NCBI GenBank assembly: GCA_030248225.1
Contig: JASANE010028053.1
Coordinates: 27,390-91,389 of the forward strand
DNA from: Trileptium ribeirensis
Lineage: Eukaryota; Nematoda; Enoplea; Enoplida; Thoracostomopsidae
Direction of reading: 5' to 3'
Length of the DNA stretch: 64,000 nucleotides
Shown here: one piece after another, positions 57,301-64,000 of the stretch
Layout of the letters: each line of letters starts with the position of its first letter
How positions within the stretch are numbered: the stretch's first letter is position 1
Notes under the pieces: model-generated
Told to the model about the DNA's origin: nothing
Seen by the model: the letters and a program-made list of their open reading frames with translations, nothing else
Databases searched by the model: none
Made by a program: the position numbers and the translations under genes

Positions 57301-60240
57301 AGGTTAAATATTTCCCTACTATGAGGTACTTTTACTAACGTACAAATATTTTCATTCTAAAAACAACGTTTGGAGTGTTTAGGAGTTAAAATCATTTACT
57401 ATATACAGAAAACTTGAATTTAGGGATATTGATAAATCATTCATTTATTTCAACATCGAGGGTTTAGGCCGAGTGGAGGTCAAACATAGGGGATCTCGAA
57501 AGTGGGATCAGGCCAGTGTACTCATGTTATTGATATCATTAGGTAACATCCTTTGCTTTTTATCAACTCACATTGTATTTGTATCCTGGTACTATTTATA
57601 GGAAGCTCAACAGGGTAAACGCGGAAACTGTTATATATTTAAATCGAAGGACCGCTTTAGAAAATAAAGTACGTATATATCTGGATATCGCTTTGAAACT
57701 TCCCAGATTATTATTCTTATTGTTGTAATCAGTTTTTATTATTTTAAATGTTAATTACACAGTGGTGCTGGAAGCGTAAATACTGGTAAATGAATTTAGA
57801 AACGTTGACAAGACTAGTACCTGAGGTAAAAGTTATTTTAAGCTAATGTTTGCGTAAGTTATGAAGTTTTCAGATTAGACGTGAAATTTTGCCTGAAATT
57901 TAGCCACTACTGTGCGCGCAAAAATATGTTTGGGATATAAAAGAATATAAAAATAATTCGAATTATTTACCAACATTTTTAGCGCGCATTTTTTAAATTT
58001 TGTTTGAGAGGTGTTCGGAACTTGTTCGTGGATACTTGTTTTGTTAGATTTTTGTTTGGTATTTATTCGATCGAAATGCGACAGTATTTCTGGCGAGTAA
58101 TATAGCTTATCATGTTTGATGTATATTTTTAATTTATCAAAGTAACTGAAAAGATTTCTTTAGACGCGACCGGACGCAATTTCCTCATCTGTTGTAAATG
58201 TGGATGAAACTCATGGTGGAAAGGCCACGTAATTTGTACTTGCAATGTCGTAAAATTTAAATGAACGTTGTTGTGCAGTATATAATAGTACTAAACGGAT
58301 AAGAACCAACGTGTTTTAGCAAAGTCAAAGATGTTTCGACTTGGAAAGATTATGTTTACGGTTGCCTATGTGTTTTGCTTTTTGTAGATATAGTATTGTA
58401 ACTTAAGGTATTATACTTAAGGTATTTAATCGACTACTGTAATTCAGAACGCACTACTAGAACTTCCAAAACATTCTTAACTTGCGAAAAGATCGTTAGT
58501 TTTGCACAACTTTTTAATATCATGTATTGGGCACCAAATATGCCCGCACCAATTGACCGCTGCTCTGTGCACAACATGCGTAGCTGGAAAATAAAATTTC
58601 GTTTTGCGTTGTTTACTCACTAAGTGTGAAGCGACAATACACAGTACTGTAATTATAAAACTGTGAAATTGCCTCTGCTTGATGCCAGTTGCCAGTCTTA
58701 AATATAGGTTAAATGTACATGGTGATAATTAATATTGTTTAATTTTCGCGCTGTGTATTAAACTTCTCTAATTTGCTTTCTCTGCTACTCCAAAGATTAG
58801 CTTATGGCGAGATTAAAGTAAGAGCGAGGTTTTATCATTACTGAATCTTTTAAATTTATATAATTGCGTTAGAATCTTTTTTTATTTGATTACTACTTGA
58901 CGAAGTATTAAAATGTAATTTTCACTTTTATTGTTGCTATCCTGGGGCTTTTTAGTTTGCTCAACGGAAGAAGGAACTTGGTGTGCTGGTTCATTCTCTT
59001 TTAGAATTAAAGGAGTTGCTCAATGGTTTGTTTGTTTTGATACTATTTTATTTTATATAATTCCTTTGCATATAAAATTTTGAGAACACGGTTATTCCAC
59101 AGTACTCGCCAGGCATGACAGTAGCATTTCAAACGAATAAAAATTAATTGAACTAAATTTACTTATCCTCGATCAAACTTGGCACAGCTCTCGAACAAAT
59201 TTTAAAACGCAAAAATTCCAGAAGAAGATGTCGACCACCTTTCGGACAAAATTTGAAATTATTTGAACGAACATCAGACAAACATGAGTTTTTCCTTGGA
59301 AAGCGCTAACGGTTTGCATTTATATTATTTTCGCGCCGTATGGTACATCTGTTTACAATACATGATTATCGTTACAGCCTTAGTTAAAGATATTTTTACA
59401 TATTCGAAACTATACGGTAACTTAATGTTGAATTAGCGACATCACTTAATTTTTATATTAATGATTACAGATTATGTAAACTGAAAGTGGTAATGTTAAT
59501 GTTTTAATATTATTGGGTCATTTCACAAAACGATGTAATTTTAAGCACCACTTTTTGAAGCCAAAATGAAACGTTTTCGAATGTACAGTGTTTAGACCCC
59601 TTCCGACGTAAAAAACCTTGAATTTTCGAATATCGACGTCTCTATGCAAAACGAACTTCCTGAAACCTGTTACAGGGGTCGCAAAGAGCCCCTTGGGGTT
59701 TAAATTTTAATCCGAAATAAGTCTTTATTCTATAGGTTGACGCAGCGACACATAAACTATGGTCTGTTTGTATGCAAGCCGGATCCGGTTTGTGGGCCTC
59801 TGGCTCCTGCTATGTTAATGTCACAGACGTCCACCATACGTCATTGTGACCGTCGAAACGCCTATTACTACACCTCACAGCGACATTAAATTTCCTTCCA
59901 AAAGACTGGCGTTATGGGCTAAAAGTTGCCCTCCCCCAACCAAAATGACATGGTTTCGTGAAATGACCCGGAATCCGCTAGCCAGTGAGGTTCGAATATT
60001 TGTTTAATTATATATTTATCGAGAAAATTTGGCTACCAATGGGGTTCATTGGAACACCTAAAGGAAATCGAAAAACATTTCTTAAAAACATAAATGTACC
60101 GAAAGCTCATTGTACTTGCTGAATGTATCTTAGCTTGTCTTTAACGATAATTGTTACTAATTTTAATTGTAGAGGATGAAAACGAACGAAAGGACGACCA
60201 GCTTGATGAAAAAGATATTATTGAAGTTGATATATGCTGA
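42194..60240 (+). CDS. THOC7: THOC7, complete seven-exon gene
   Basis: THOC7 is a coiled-coil subunit of the THO complex, part of TREX in the nucleus, which couples transcription to mRNA packaging and export. Seven exons (42194-42327, 45031-45161, 51660-51746, 56311-56368, 57602-57668, 58956-59025, 60173-60240) join in phase at every junction into 204 codons, the length of human THOC7. Conserved parts: LLADGDGHGDDRRF near the N-terminus, QCETAIKKTTLIYDANI, EAKRIRRHRQEYDSL, and a helical C-terminus with FAQRKKELGVLVHSLLEL, then an acidic tail ending DIC. Intron 1 has a GC donor; the others have GT. Intron 2 (6.5 kb) and intron 3 (4.6 kb) hold most of the transposon debris, yet the exons are intact. 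A possible ATTAAA signal lies about 35 bp after the stop. Confidence 0.93.
43440..43551 (+). other. Protein-like stretch in THOC7 intron 1
   Basis: Two overlapping plus-strand readings are open here. One reads SDVLELLNKLETNEYIFAA and ends at TAG; the other starts at ATG 43430. There is no good acceptor (GAACAG without a pyrimidine tract) and no fit to THOC7. Probably chance or a fragment of something older. Confidence 0.15.
43640..44160 (-). repeat. Dispersed repeat family BF, tandem part only
   Basis: At least two units of about 154 bp with TAATAATGACAATAGCAGCA (43832), AAATAATGACAATACCCGCA (43995), AAAATGAGACC and ATTTTGGGTCTC-like segments. They match the tandem part at 2470-2720 (reversed) and 55540-55900. 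Confidence 0.6.
44228..44570 (+). repeat. Dispersed repeat C, copy 3
   Basis: Lies in THOC7 intron 1. Shares GGGGCTCTCAAAATTAGG-like, CCTGACAAAATTTTT, CTCGGTAAAAACC-like and CTTGGAAAAATCCTCCTGG segments with the copies at 15 and 40.5 kb, but is more diverged. Confidence 0.5.
45031..45161 (+). CDS. THOC7: THOC7 exon 2
   Basis: Acceptor TATATTTTCAG at 45020-45030, donor G, then GTAAGC. Encodes 43 full codons matching the THOC7 segment after the DGDG motif (LLNMLIQCETAIKKTTLIYD). It ends with one base that joins AC of exon 3 to give Asp. Phases agree on both sides. Confidence 0.93.
45250..45930 (+). pseudogene. 3' end of an RTE-type LINE
   Basis: Reading frames (with shifts near 45390 and 45790) show the C-terminal part of an RTE/BovB-like ORF: TFEVVDRFTYLDDV, LKIRGKIYAACIRPV, YASECWAVTKDVE and RKMLRWMAA. 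The end is a GATGATGATGAT tail (45910-45924), typical of RTE elements. The 5' end is truncated, as usual for LINE insertions, within THOC7 intron 2. Inactive. Confidence 0.82.
45985..46150 (+). repeat. Repeat E, unit 1
   Basis: Shares CTCAAATTATCACTTT, TTAGGTATTTGGACCCGG, CAAACTTGCTAG and GGTCTTTGAG with units at 47900-48050, 48090-48215 and, weaker, 48690-48830. Spacing of about 185 bp between two units suggests an old tandem repeat. Confidence 0.55.
46225..47905. mobile_element. Foldback-like element with repetitive inverted arms
   Basis: The left arm (46225-46385) holds about six units of the type CACTCGGGCACC at spacings of about 22-30 bp. The right arm (47785-47905) holds about six in reverse orientation (GTGCCCGAGTG, GTGTCCGAGTACGAC, GTGCTCCAGTGGG). 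The middle (about 1.4 kb) is AT-rich with a TG-rich stretch at 46650-46830 and no coding potential. It is flanked on both sides by repeat E in the same orientation. Lies in THOC7 intron 2. Confidence 0.5.
47906..48830 (+). repeat. Repeat E, units 2 to 4
   Basis: Units at 47925, 48110 and 48700 share CTCAAATTACC, TTTAGGTATTTAGACC-like, GTTTTTTGGTC/GGCCAAAACTTGTTAG and CTACTTTTTAGCC-like words. Between the last two lies unassigned AT-rich DNA. Confidence 0.5.
48843..50385 (+). mobile_element. Merlin DNA transposon, degenerate, copy 1
   Basis: Long terminal inverted repeats flank a Merlin transposase. The left is 48922-49070 (starts TAAGATCCAACCACCCG, ends ACCAGGGGTTGACCC) and the right, inverted, is 50215-50378. 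Each arm carries CCACCCGTTGACCCTCTGG, TTTTTTTGTC, TTTAAGGGTCGGGGAATTCA and TCCGACCAGGGGTTG. The left arm also contains a diverged direct duplication from 48843. A target duplication was not found. Inserted in THOC7 intron 2. Confidence 0.82.
49183..50055 (+). pseudogene. Merlin (IS1016/ISXO2-like) transposase, copy 1
   Basis: Starts at ATG 49183 with a helical segment, then a zinc-ribbon-like CPVC, WRCKTKHSKC and SVLTGSYFEK, then in a second frame PLRKIIIMMYYWV. The DDE core follows with CQIDKS, in a further frame VFRIYDIMAKEGYL, TLIPIIQQIVAPGSTIHSYKW, FVDPVSVAHTNQVKAFW and HLDEFMRRQRYSR, then TAA at 50055. At least three frame shifts break it. The second catalytic Asp (family HSDxW) is Tyr here, and the residue that is Glu in HTNxIE is Lys. 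Dead transposase. Confidence 0.85.
50386..50535. other. Short spacer between Merlin copy and hAT-like relic
   Basis: GC-richer than its surroundings and possibly the start of the following relic, but no motif is clear. Confidence 0.25.
50536..51147 (+). pseudogene. Relic of a hAT-like transposon-derived gene, centre deleted
   Basis: Frame one (50536-50750) reads AEILWACMCAQNKFSFNSC and AMFPDSDIAQSFSCG. A shifted frame reads KRYDHFVVCFDETLNRV (from 50774). Directly after comes the C-terminal part seen at the end of such proteins: ILDDAIKVAADA, MIKFSRGCNRRYREPLE, and a Lys/Glu-rich coiled coil ending KKFQKKLH. I recall this arrangement from abundant, uncharacterised transposon-derived proteins of cnidarians and fish; assignment to hAT is tentative. 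Several hundred central codons are missing and stops interrupt the rest. Confidence 0.55.
51148..51659. other. Remainder of THOC7 intron 2
   Basis: No repeat or gene recognised. It ends in the acceptor CTATTTTTAG used by THOC7 exon 3. Confidence 0.5.
51660..51746 (+). CDS. THOC7: THOC7 exon 3
   Basis: Acceptor CTATTTTTAG, donor CAAG then GTAATG. It encodes 28 full codons, GDIAGALRRL followed by EEAKRIRR-like sequence (seen: VEAKRIRRHRQ), matching the THOC7 segment with QAKRIRKNRQ. The final G joins AA of exon 4 to give Glu. Confidence 0.93.
51747..53160. other. First part of THOC7 intron 3
   Basis: AT-rich. A G-run (52695-52705) and long A/T runs around 52800-52880 are visible. No gene or aligned repeat was found. 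Confidence 0.4.
53170..54061 (+). pseudogene. Merlin (IS1016/ISXO2-like) transposase, copy 2
   Basis: ATG at 53170, then helical QWRFIANN, zinc-ribbon-like CTCGDAMC and YEWRCKNCRVKFSIRSGSLF. In a second frame come TNWYNYCRDVA and the first catalytic Asp in GEVDESTFFYK. In a third frame come VVGMIERETGKCLLF, INTDSFQTY (second Asp present), DAHTQNIDGLWGNLK (family Glu is Asp here) and a conserved FQRTLIEF end. It stops with TAG at 54059-54061. Two frame shifts and two in-frame stops. It differs clearly from the copy at 49183, so it belongs to another Merlin lineage. Its TIRs were not identified. Lies in THOC7 intron 3. Confidence 0.84.
54062..54337. other. Spacer in THOC7 intron 3
   Basis: Probably includes the right end of the Merlin copy, but no matching inverted repeat was found on the left side. 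Confidence 0.25.
54338..54590. mobile_element. MITE with 13-bp TIRs
   Basis: Perfect inverted ends ATCGTCACACCCC and GGGGTGTGACGAT enclose 253 bp with no coding potential. No clear target duplication. Located in THOC7 intron 3. Confidence 0.65.
54591..55499. other. Unassigned THOC7 intron 3 sequence
   Basis: A GC-richer block (54660-54830) carries frames on the minus strand without recognisable motif. Nothing else supported. Confidence 0.35.
55500..56262 (-). repeat. Dispersed repeat family BF, copy 2
   Basis: Reverse-strand match of 2050-2730 in the same internal order. Read on the minus strand: GAGTGGAACGAGC start, the shared core with CATAACTC and GGCTCATTCGAACGC, AATCTCTATTTGCGC, CAACCGATGTAGATATC, then tandem units of about 170 bp with AGCACACTATGTGCTGC. 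It ends about 50 bp before THOC7 exon 4. Confidence 0.7.
56311..56368 (+). CDS. THOC7: THOC7 exon 4
   Basis: Strong acceptor TTCTTACTTTTTCAG, donor GTCGA then GTTAGT. A 58-base exon encoding EYDSLLGIIVEQPSRAETV, matching THOC7 EYDALAKVIQ and the following PxRxET. Both split codons (G+AA and GA+G) give Glu, as expected. Confidence 0.93.
56369..57601. other. THOC7 intron 4
   Basis: 1233 bp, AT-rich, no recognisable element. Confidence 0.7.
57602..57668 (+). CDS. THOC7: THOC7 exon 5
   Basis: Acceptor TACTATTTATAG, donor AATAAA then GTACGT. Encodes 22 full codons, KLNRVNAETVIYLNRRTAL and ENK, matching the helical THOC7 segment before the RRKQF motif. Ends on a codon boundary. Confidence 0.9.
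57669..58955. other. THOC7 intron 5
   Basis: 1287 bp, AT-rich, no recognisable element. Confidence 0.7.
58956..59025 (+). CDS. THOC7: THOC7 exon 6
   Basis: Acceptor GGGGCTTTTTAG, donor AATG then GTTTGT. Encodes FAQRKKELGVLVHSLLEL and KELLN, aligned with human LRRKQFHVLLSTIHEL. The last G joins AG of exon 7 to give Glu. Confidence 0.92.
59515..59969. mobile_element. MITE, internally deleted form, in THOC7 intron 6
   Basis: Ends GGGTCATTTCAC and GTGAAATGACCC. The outer 290 bp on the left and 160 bp on the right match the longer element at 61237-62540. The join reads AAGCCGGATCCGGTTTGTGG, consistent with a deletion of about 850 bp at a short shared CCGGA/CCGAT sequence. No clear target duplication. 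Confidence 0.85.
60173..60240 (+). CDS. THOC7: THOC7 exon 7 (last coding exon)
   Basis: Acceptor TTTTAATTGTAG. Encodes the acidic C-terminal tail EDENERKDDQLDEKDIIEVD, then IC and TGA at 60238-60240. Vertebrate THOC7 also ends in an acidic tail. An ATTAAA at about 60274 may be the poly(A) signal. Confidence 0.9.
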
Positions 60241-61236
60241 TAGACATGATGACAATGAAACCAATTTTGGCCATTAAAATTGTTGTTTGGTTTATTGTAC
60301 TTAACCGGGTGATAATGATTTCGGATATTGAATATATGGGATTTGGAAATCGGCTTCAGATATTTTAAGGCCGAAAATACCGTGTAATATGGTTGCCATC
60401 TTTGTGGCCTAGCTATGCATTTTTATGGTAGACTTAGCTTTATTTTGCTAGTTTTGTTGAAACTGTCACCTGCGGACCCTGCTTGAAATAAATATTCGGT
60501 TTCGAGCGAACATCGATCACTTGTAAAAGACTAGAACAACATAGATTTCCTGAGCATCTTTTTAAAACATGATTCGAATATAAAATTTTTTTTAAATAAA
60601 ATTAATTTTTTATTTACGCGTATAGTTAACAGGTACTATCAAACGTTGTTTTAAACATATTCGAACACCATTCACTAGAACCTTAGAACAAAACAGTTGT
60701 CGAAGCGGCTTCGAACGAACAGCAGTCGTTTGTCGCAAAGAGATGTTTCAATAATTTCATTCTGTTATTTTTGAGATTATTTAAAATGACTTGGAACAAG
60801 AGTGTTTCGGTATATATTCATTATAAGGCGATAAGCATTGCGTATTAAGATTTATGGTTAACAAATTTTTATTATGTTTTAAATTTTTGAAAGTAGATTG
60901 ATAAGGAATACAAAATTCCTAATTTTTCAGTGTATTATATTCTGATTTCAGAGTTTTTGGATATTTATCTCGACAACAGTATTGTTAAAATTGGCTTAGC
61001 GCAGGGAGTGATGTTTTTTTCCAGTAGCGGCTACTTTACGAAATTTTTTGGCTGTCTGCGTAACTCGTGACTGTGCTAATGGATTTTCAATTTTTTGACA
61101 CATAATTAGAATATAGTTCTGCACCTAGTTTATAACTGTGCTCCTTCCTGGAGGTTACGGGATTTTTCCGTTGCTTTTGTCTTTTCGAATTATTTCACCA
61201 GTTAGCTTGTTTTTTCATTATTTTAGATCTATCTAT
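60241..61236. other. Downstream of THOC7, no gene seen
   Basis: AT-rich, holds the THOC7 3' UTR. No other feature supported. Confidence 0.5.
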
Positions 61237-62540
61237 GGGTCATTTCACGAAACCATGTAATTTTAAACACCACTTTTTGAAGCCAAAATGAAACGTTTTC
61301 GAATGTACAGTGTTTAGACCCCTTCCGACGTAAAAACCTTGAATTTTTCGAATATCGACGTCTCTATGCAAAACGGACTTCCTGAAACCTGTTACAGGGG
61401 TCGCAAAGAGCCCCCTGGGGTTTAAATTTTAATCCGAAATAAGTCTTTATCCTATAGGTTGACGCAGTGACACATGAACTATGGTCTGTTTGTATGCAAG
61501 CCGGACAAAAAGGGTCGCGGTCAAGCCATTTGGAGGACATGTGGCCTATAATTGGTGCCGCTAGAGACCTTTTGAGGTTAAAAATGATCAATTTAGGACA
61601 AGCTTGTCGCAGAAGTTTTTCTAGCGCAACGGATACGGCACATACAGATACCATTTTATGCTCACAAACCAACCATGCGTGGGAGATGTCCGACAGAAAA
61701 TTTCAGGCAGATCCATATTTCTTGTAAAAATTGACACCCCGATATGTGTAAGTGGGGGGGGGCTACACCTAAGTCGGGGGGGGCTACACCTGAAGTCGGC
61801 GGGTGGGTACACCTGAAGTCGGGAGGCTACACTTTAAGTCGGGTGGGGACCTACACCTTTCTACAACATATAACGCGTAAAACCTTAACTACTTCTAGAG
61901 GTTCTGGATTTGGATTTGGTCGGGGGGGGCTACACATCAGGTCGGGGGGGCTACATTTTGCATACCTCATTTTTGGCACTTTGTGACCTTCGGCCTCATA
62001 ACTAAGCAACACATAGACATACGCTCACATTCTTTTTTTCACTGACACCTGTACTGATTACGATTATCGTTATATAGAATTATTGGCGTTAGTGCACTTT
62101 GACAATAATTATTTACCAGCGTACGCGAGTTGTCAGATTTGACCTAGGTCGGGGGGGCTACATGTCACGAAAAAAAATTTCTGAAGCTTGACGTCAGCTT
62201 CAGTGTCTATGTTTACCCCCAAGTTTTTCCGGAAAAATTAGCAGATATCAAACGATCACAGTGAAATGAAAAACACATATATGTATTATGTGCTGGCGAT
62301 ACCGCGAACGTTTACAGTGGGACATGTGTTTTTGGCTTCATTTGGCCCATCCGATTTGTGGACCCCTACCTCCTGCTATGTTAGGGGCACAGAAGTCCAC
62401 CATACCTTATAATGACCGTCGTACAGCATATTACTACACCACACAGCGCCATTAAATTTCCTTCCAATAGATTGGTGGTATGGGCCAAAAAGTGCCGATG
62501 TAGCCCCCCAACCAAATTACATGGTTTCGTGAAATGACCC
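61237..62540. mobile_element. Long form of the GGGTCATTTCAC-ended element
   Basis: Ends GGGTCATTTCACGAAACCATGT and its inverted match ACATGGTTTCGTGAAATGACCC over 22 bp, here described by the first twelve. The flanks CTATCTAT and CTATACAT (8 bp, two differences) may be an old target duplication. At 1304 bp it lacks a transposase. The interior carries G-rich repeats (61750-62165). The 455-bp copy in THOC7 intron 6 is its deletion derivative. Confidence 0.82.
61748..62165 (+). repeat. G-run repeats GTCGGGGGGGCTACACC
   Basis: At least seven copies of a unit GTCGGGGGGGCTACACCTGA, clustered at 61748-61860, with two more at 61918-61955 and one at 62148-62162. Runs of 3-8 G in four neighbouring units make G-quadruplex formation possible. 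Confidence 0.85.
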
Positions 62541-62994
62541 CTATACATTGGGCGTATCGGTACTGATTTCTTCAATTTCGCTTAACGTCGACGAAAGTCA
62601 TAATGAATTTGATGCTTCTCTTAGGTACTGAATACGATACACGCCACGGTGTTTATGTGCTATGAATCTAATATGAGAGTTGCTTGGGGCATAGAACATG
62701 AAAAACAAATTTTGTGAAATACTTATTTTTCTTTATAGCTGTTAATTTGTAAATTTCGAAAGTTACCGTTTTTTGTTATTTGAGGAAATTATACTGTGCT
62801 GAAATTGACGGTGACATAGCCGTTAATGTTCGGTTTATTTTTTAACTTCAAAGCAAGTTGATGAAGCACAATTTGGCACATCAACATAGTGGTTGCACCC
62901 AGGCAGACGACAACATCCGCCCTATTTTCCATCGTGATAGAAGTGTTGTAACTGGCGATTTTCTTGGGCGAGTATATTTCATTGACACAGTGGT

Positions 62995-63665
62995 GGGTTT
63001 AGTCAGAACGTCGTGAAACGTAGTAGACATTGTGTGCTGCAGGGGTGAAATTTTTAAAATTATGTCTGTGTGTGATCGGCCATAACTCGGGAACTGCTTA
63101 ACCGATTGCCATGATCTTGGGCTCACTCAAACCGGTATAGTCGATTTACCGTATAGATCCCCGAGCGTTTTTTGATTTAGGGTCTGTTTCTGGGGTCAGG
63201 GCTCAAAATTTGTTTTTTGCCCATTTTACACTATTTTAGTACCCTATACGGAAGCAAGGTTATTTTTATCTTAACTTTCGAATTTTTTTCTATGATGTGG
63301 TTTATTTCATAGTAAAATAATATATAAATGCTAATGCCTATTTTTTGTTTCTCGGTTTCGGCTCCAGTTCGGGAGTTATGGGTTCTAAGGTATGGCACCG
63401 TCGTGGTTCGACCCAAAATCCGAAAATTAGTGCTGACGTCCTGGGCGGCTGAAAAGTTTTACTTTGGGGTTTTCTGGCATGGCAAACTCATGGCTGGTGT
63501 TAATTTTGATCTGCGATCCATGGTTCTATATGTACTTGGATAGGGCGCCGCCATGGTTCATCGACCCAAAATTCCTAATTTTACTGTTATGTCGTATTAC
63601 GTTGCTGATAGCTTGCACTTGGGGGTTTGGATCATGGCAAACTTATTGCCGGTGTTAGTTTTGTT
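62995..63665 (+). repeat. Dispersed repeat D, copy 2
   Basis: Matches 26190-26720 (GTCTGTGTGTGATCGGCCAT, ATAGTCGATTTACCG, TTTATTTCATAGTAAAATA, CTGACGTCCTGGGCGGCTG). It then continues into two tandem units of about 154 bp, each with CATGGCAAACT, GGTGTTAATTTTG-like and GGTTC(AT)CGACCCAAAAT-like segments. Confidence 0.75.
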
Positions 63666-64000
63666 CTAACTTGTGCATTGTTTTACACATGGATATTATG
63701 TACATATCAGGCTTGAAAACGAGTCAATAACCTTGACTCGTGACCCGCACGCTGGTAGCCCATTACTCGCGAGCAAAATTCGTAGACGTCGTGACTCGGC
63801 TTGACCCAAATTTCAAACCGCCGATTTCATAGATCTCATGTCAGTTGCAATATTTTTTGCCCTGGCTGCTTTTTAACAAAATTATGCATAATCAACTGCC
63901 GTCCAGACGCGGAATTTTTGTTTACTGCCCTTAGCATGGTTATTGTAACAGATCCTTACGGATCGTTACGAGGTGGATAATCCTGACCACAGCCTAATGG
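63666..64000. other. Unassigned window end
   Basis: No gene or repeat recognised. TGACTCGTGACCCG-like words recur a few times at 63730-63810. Confidence 0.3.

Noticed and set aside
61364..61727. 102- and 86-codon frames within the long GGGTCATTTCAC element
   Set aside because: They cross the border between conserved ends and interior, are not kept in the short copy and have no transposase motif.

Overview
This is eukaryotic DNA, almost certainly from an invertebrate animal. It is AT-rich, has spliced genes with GT-AG (and one GC-AG) introns, and is packed with decayed transposable elements. I cannot name the species. Two host genes are recognisable. At the left edge, on the minus strand, is the first coding exon of an SLC35B1-type nucleotide-sugar/ATP transporter (1126 down to 948); the rest of that gene lies outside the window. 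On the right, on the plus strand, is a complete seven-exon THOC7 gene (42194-60240). Its exons join in phase into a 204-residue protein, the length of vertebrate THOC7.

The roughly 40 kb between these genes is a transposon graveyard. It holds pieces of at least three copies of one Ty3/gypsy LTR retrotransposon family: a minus-strand copy at about 3.3-7.8 kb with gag, protease, RT and RNase H; a minus-strand copy at about 12.2-18.6 kb with gag fused to integrase by an internal deletion; and a plus-strand copy at about 26.7-38.8 kb. The plus-strand copy was hit by two later insertions. One is a non-autonomous hAT element (29229-30411, 8-bp target duplication). The other is a 3.55-kb unit with terminal inverted repeats (31640-35188) that carries an open 600-codon LINE-type reverse transcriptase. 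Because the minus-strand copy keeps the uninterrupted site, the borders of this unit can be read directly. A second hAT copy with a perfect 8-bp target duplication lies at 7991-9130.

The THOC7 introns carry the 3' end of an RTE-type LINE, a foldback-like element with repetitive inverted arms, two divergent Merlin (IS1016/ISXO2-like) transposase pseudogenes, a relic of a hAT-like transposon gene, a short 13-bp-TIR MITE, and an internally deleted MITE whose longer relative lies just beyond the gene. Several dispersed repeat families share a short common core, and one tandem minisatellite (period about 26 bp) lies at 24.9-25.3 kb.

The observation most worth following is the TIR-bounded unit with the RT gene. 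It combines DNA-transposon-like ends, an array of CCGAAAAAAATCAC motifs and an uninterrupted RT frame in which the first catalytic aspartate is histidine. Whether it moved as one unit or is a LINE nested in a DNA transposon cannot be settled from one copy.
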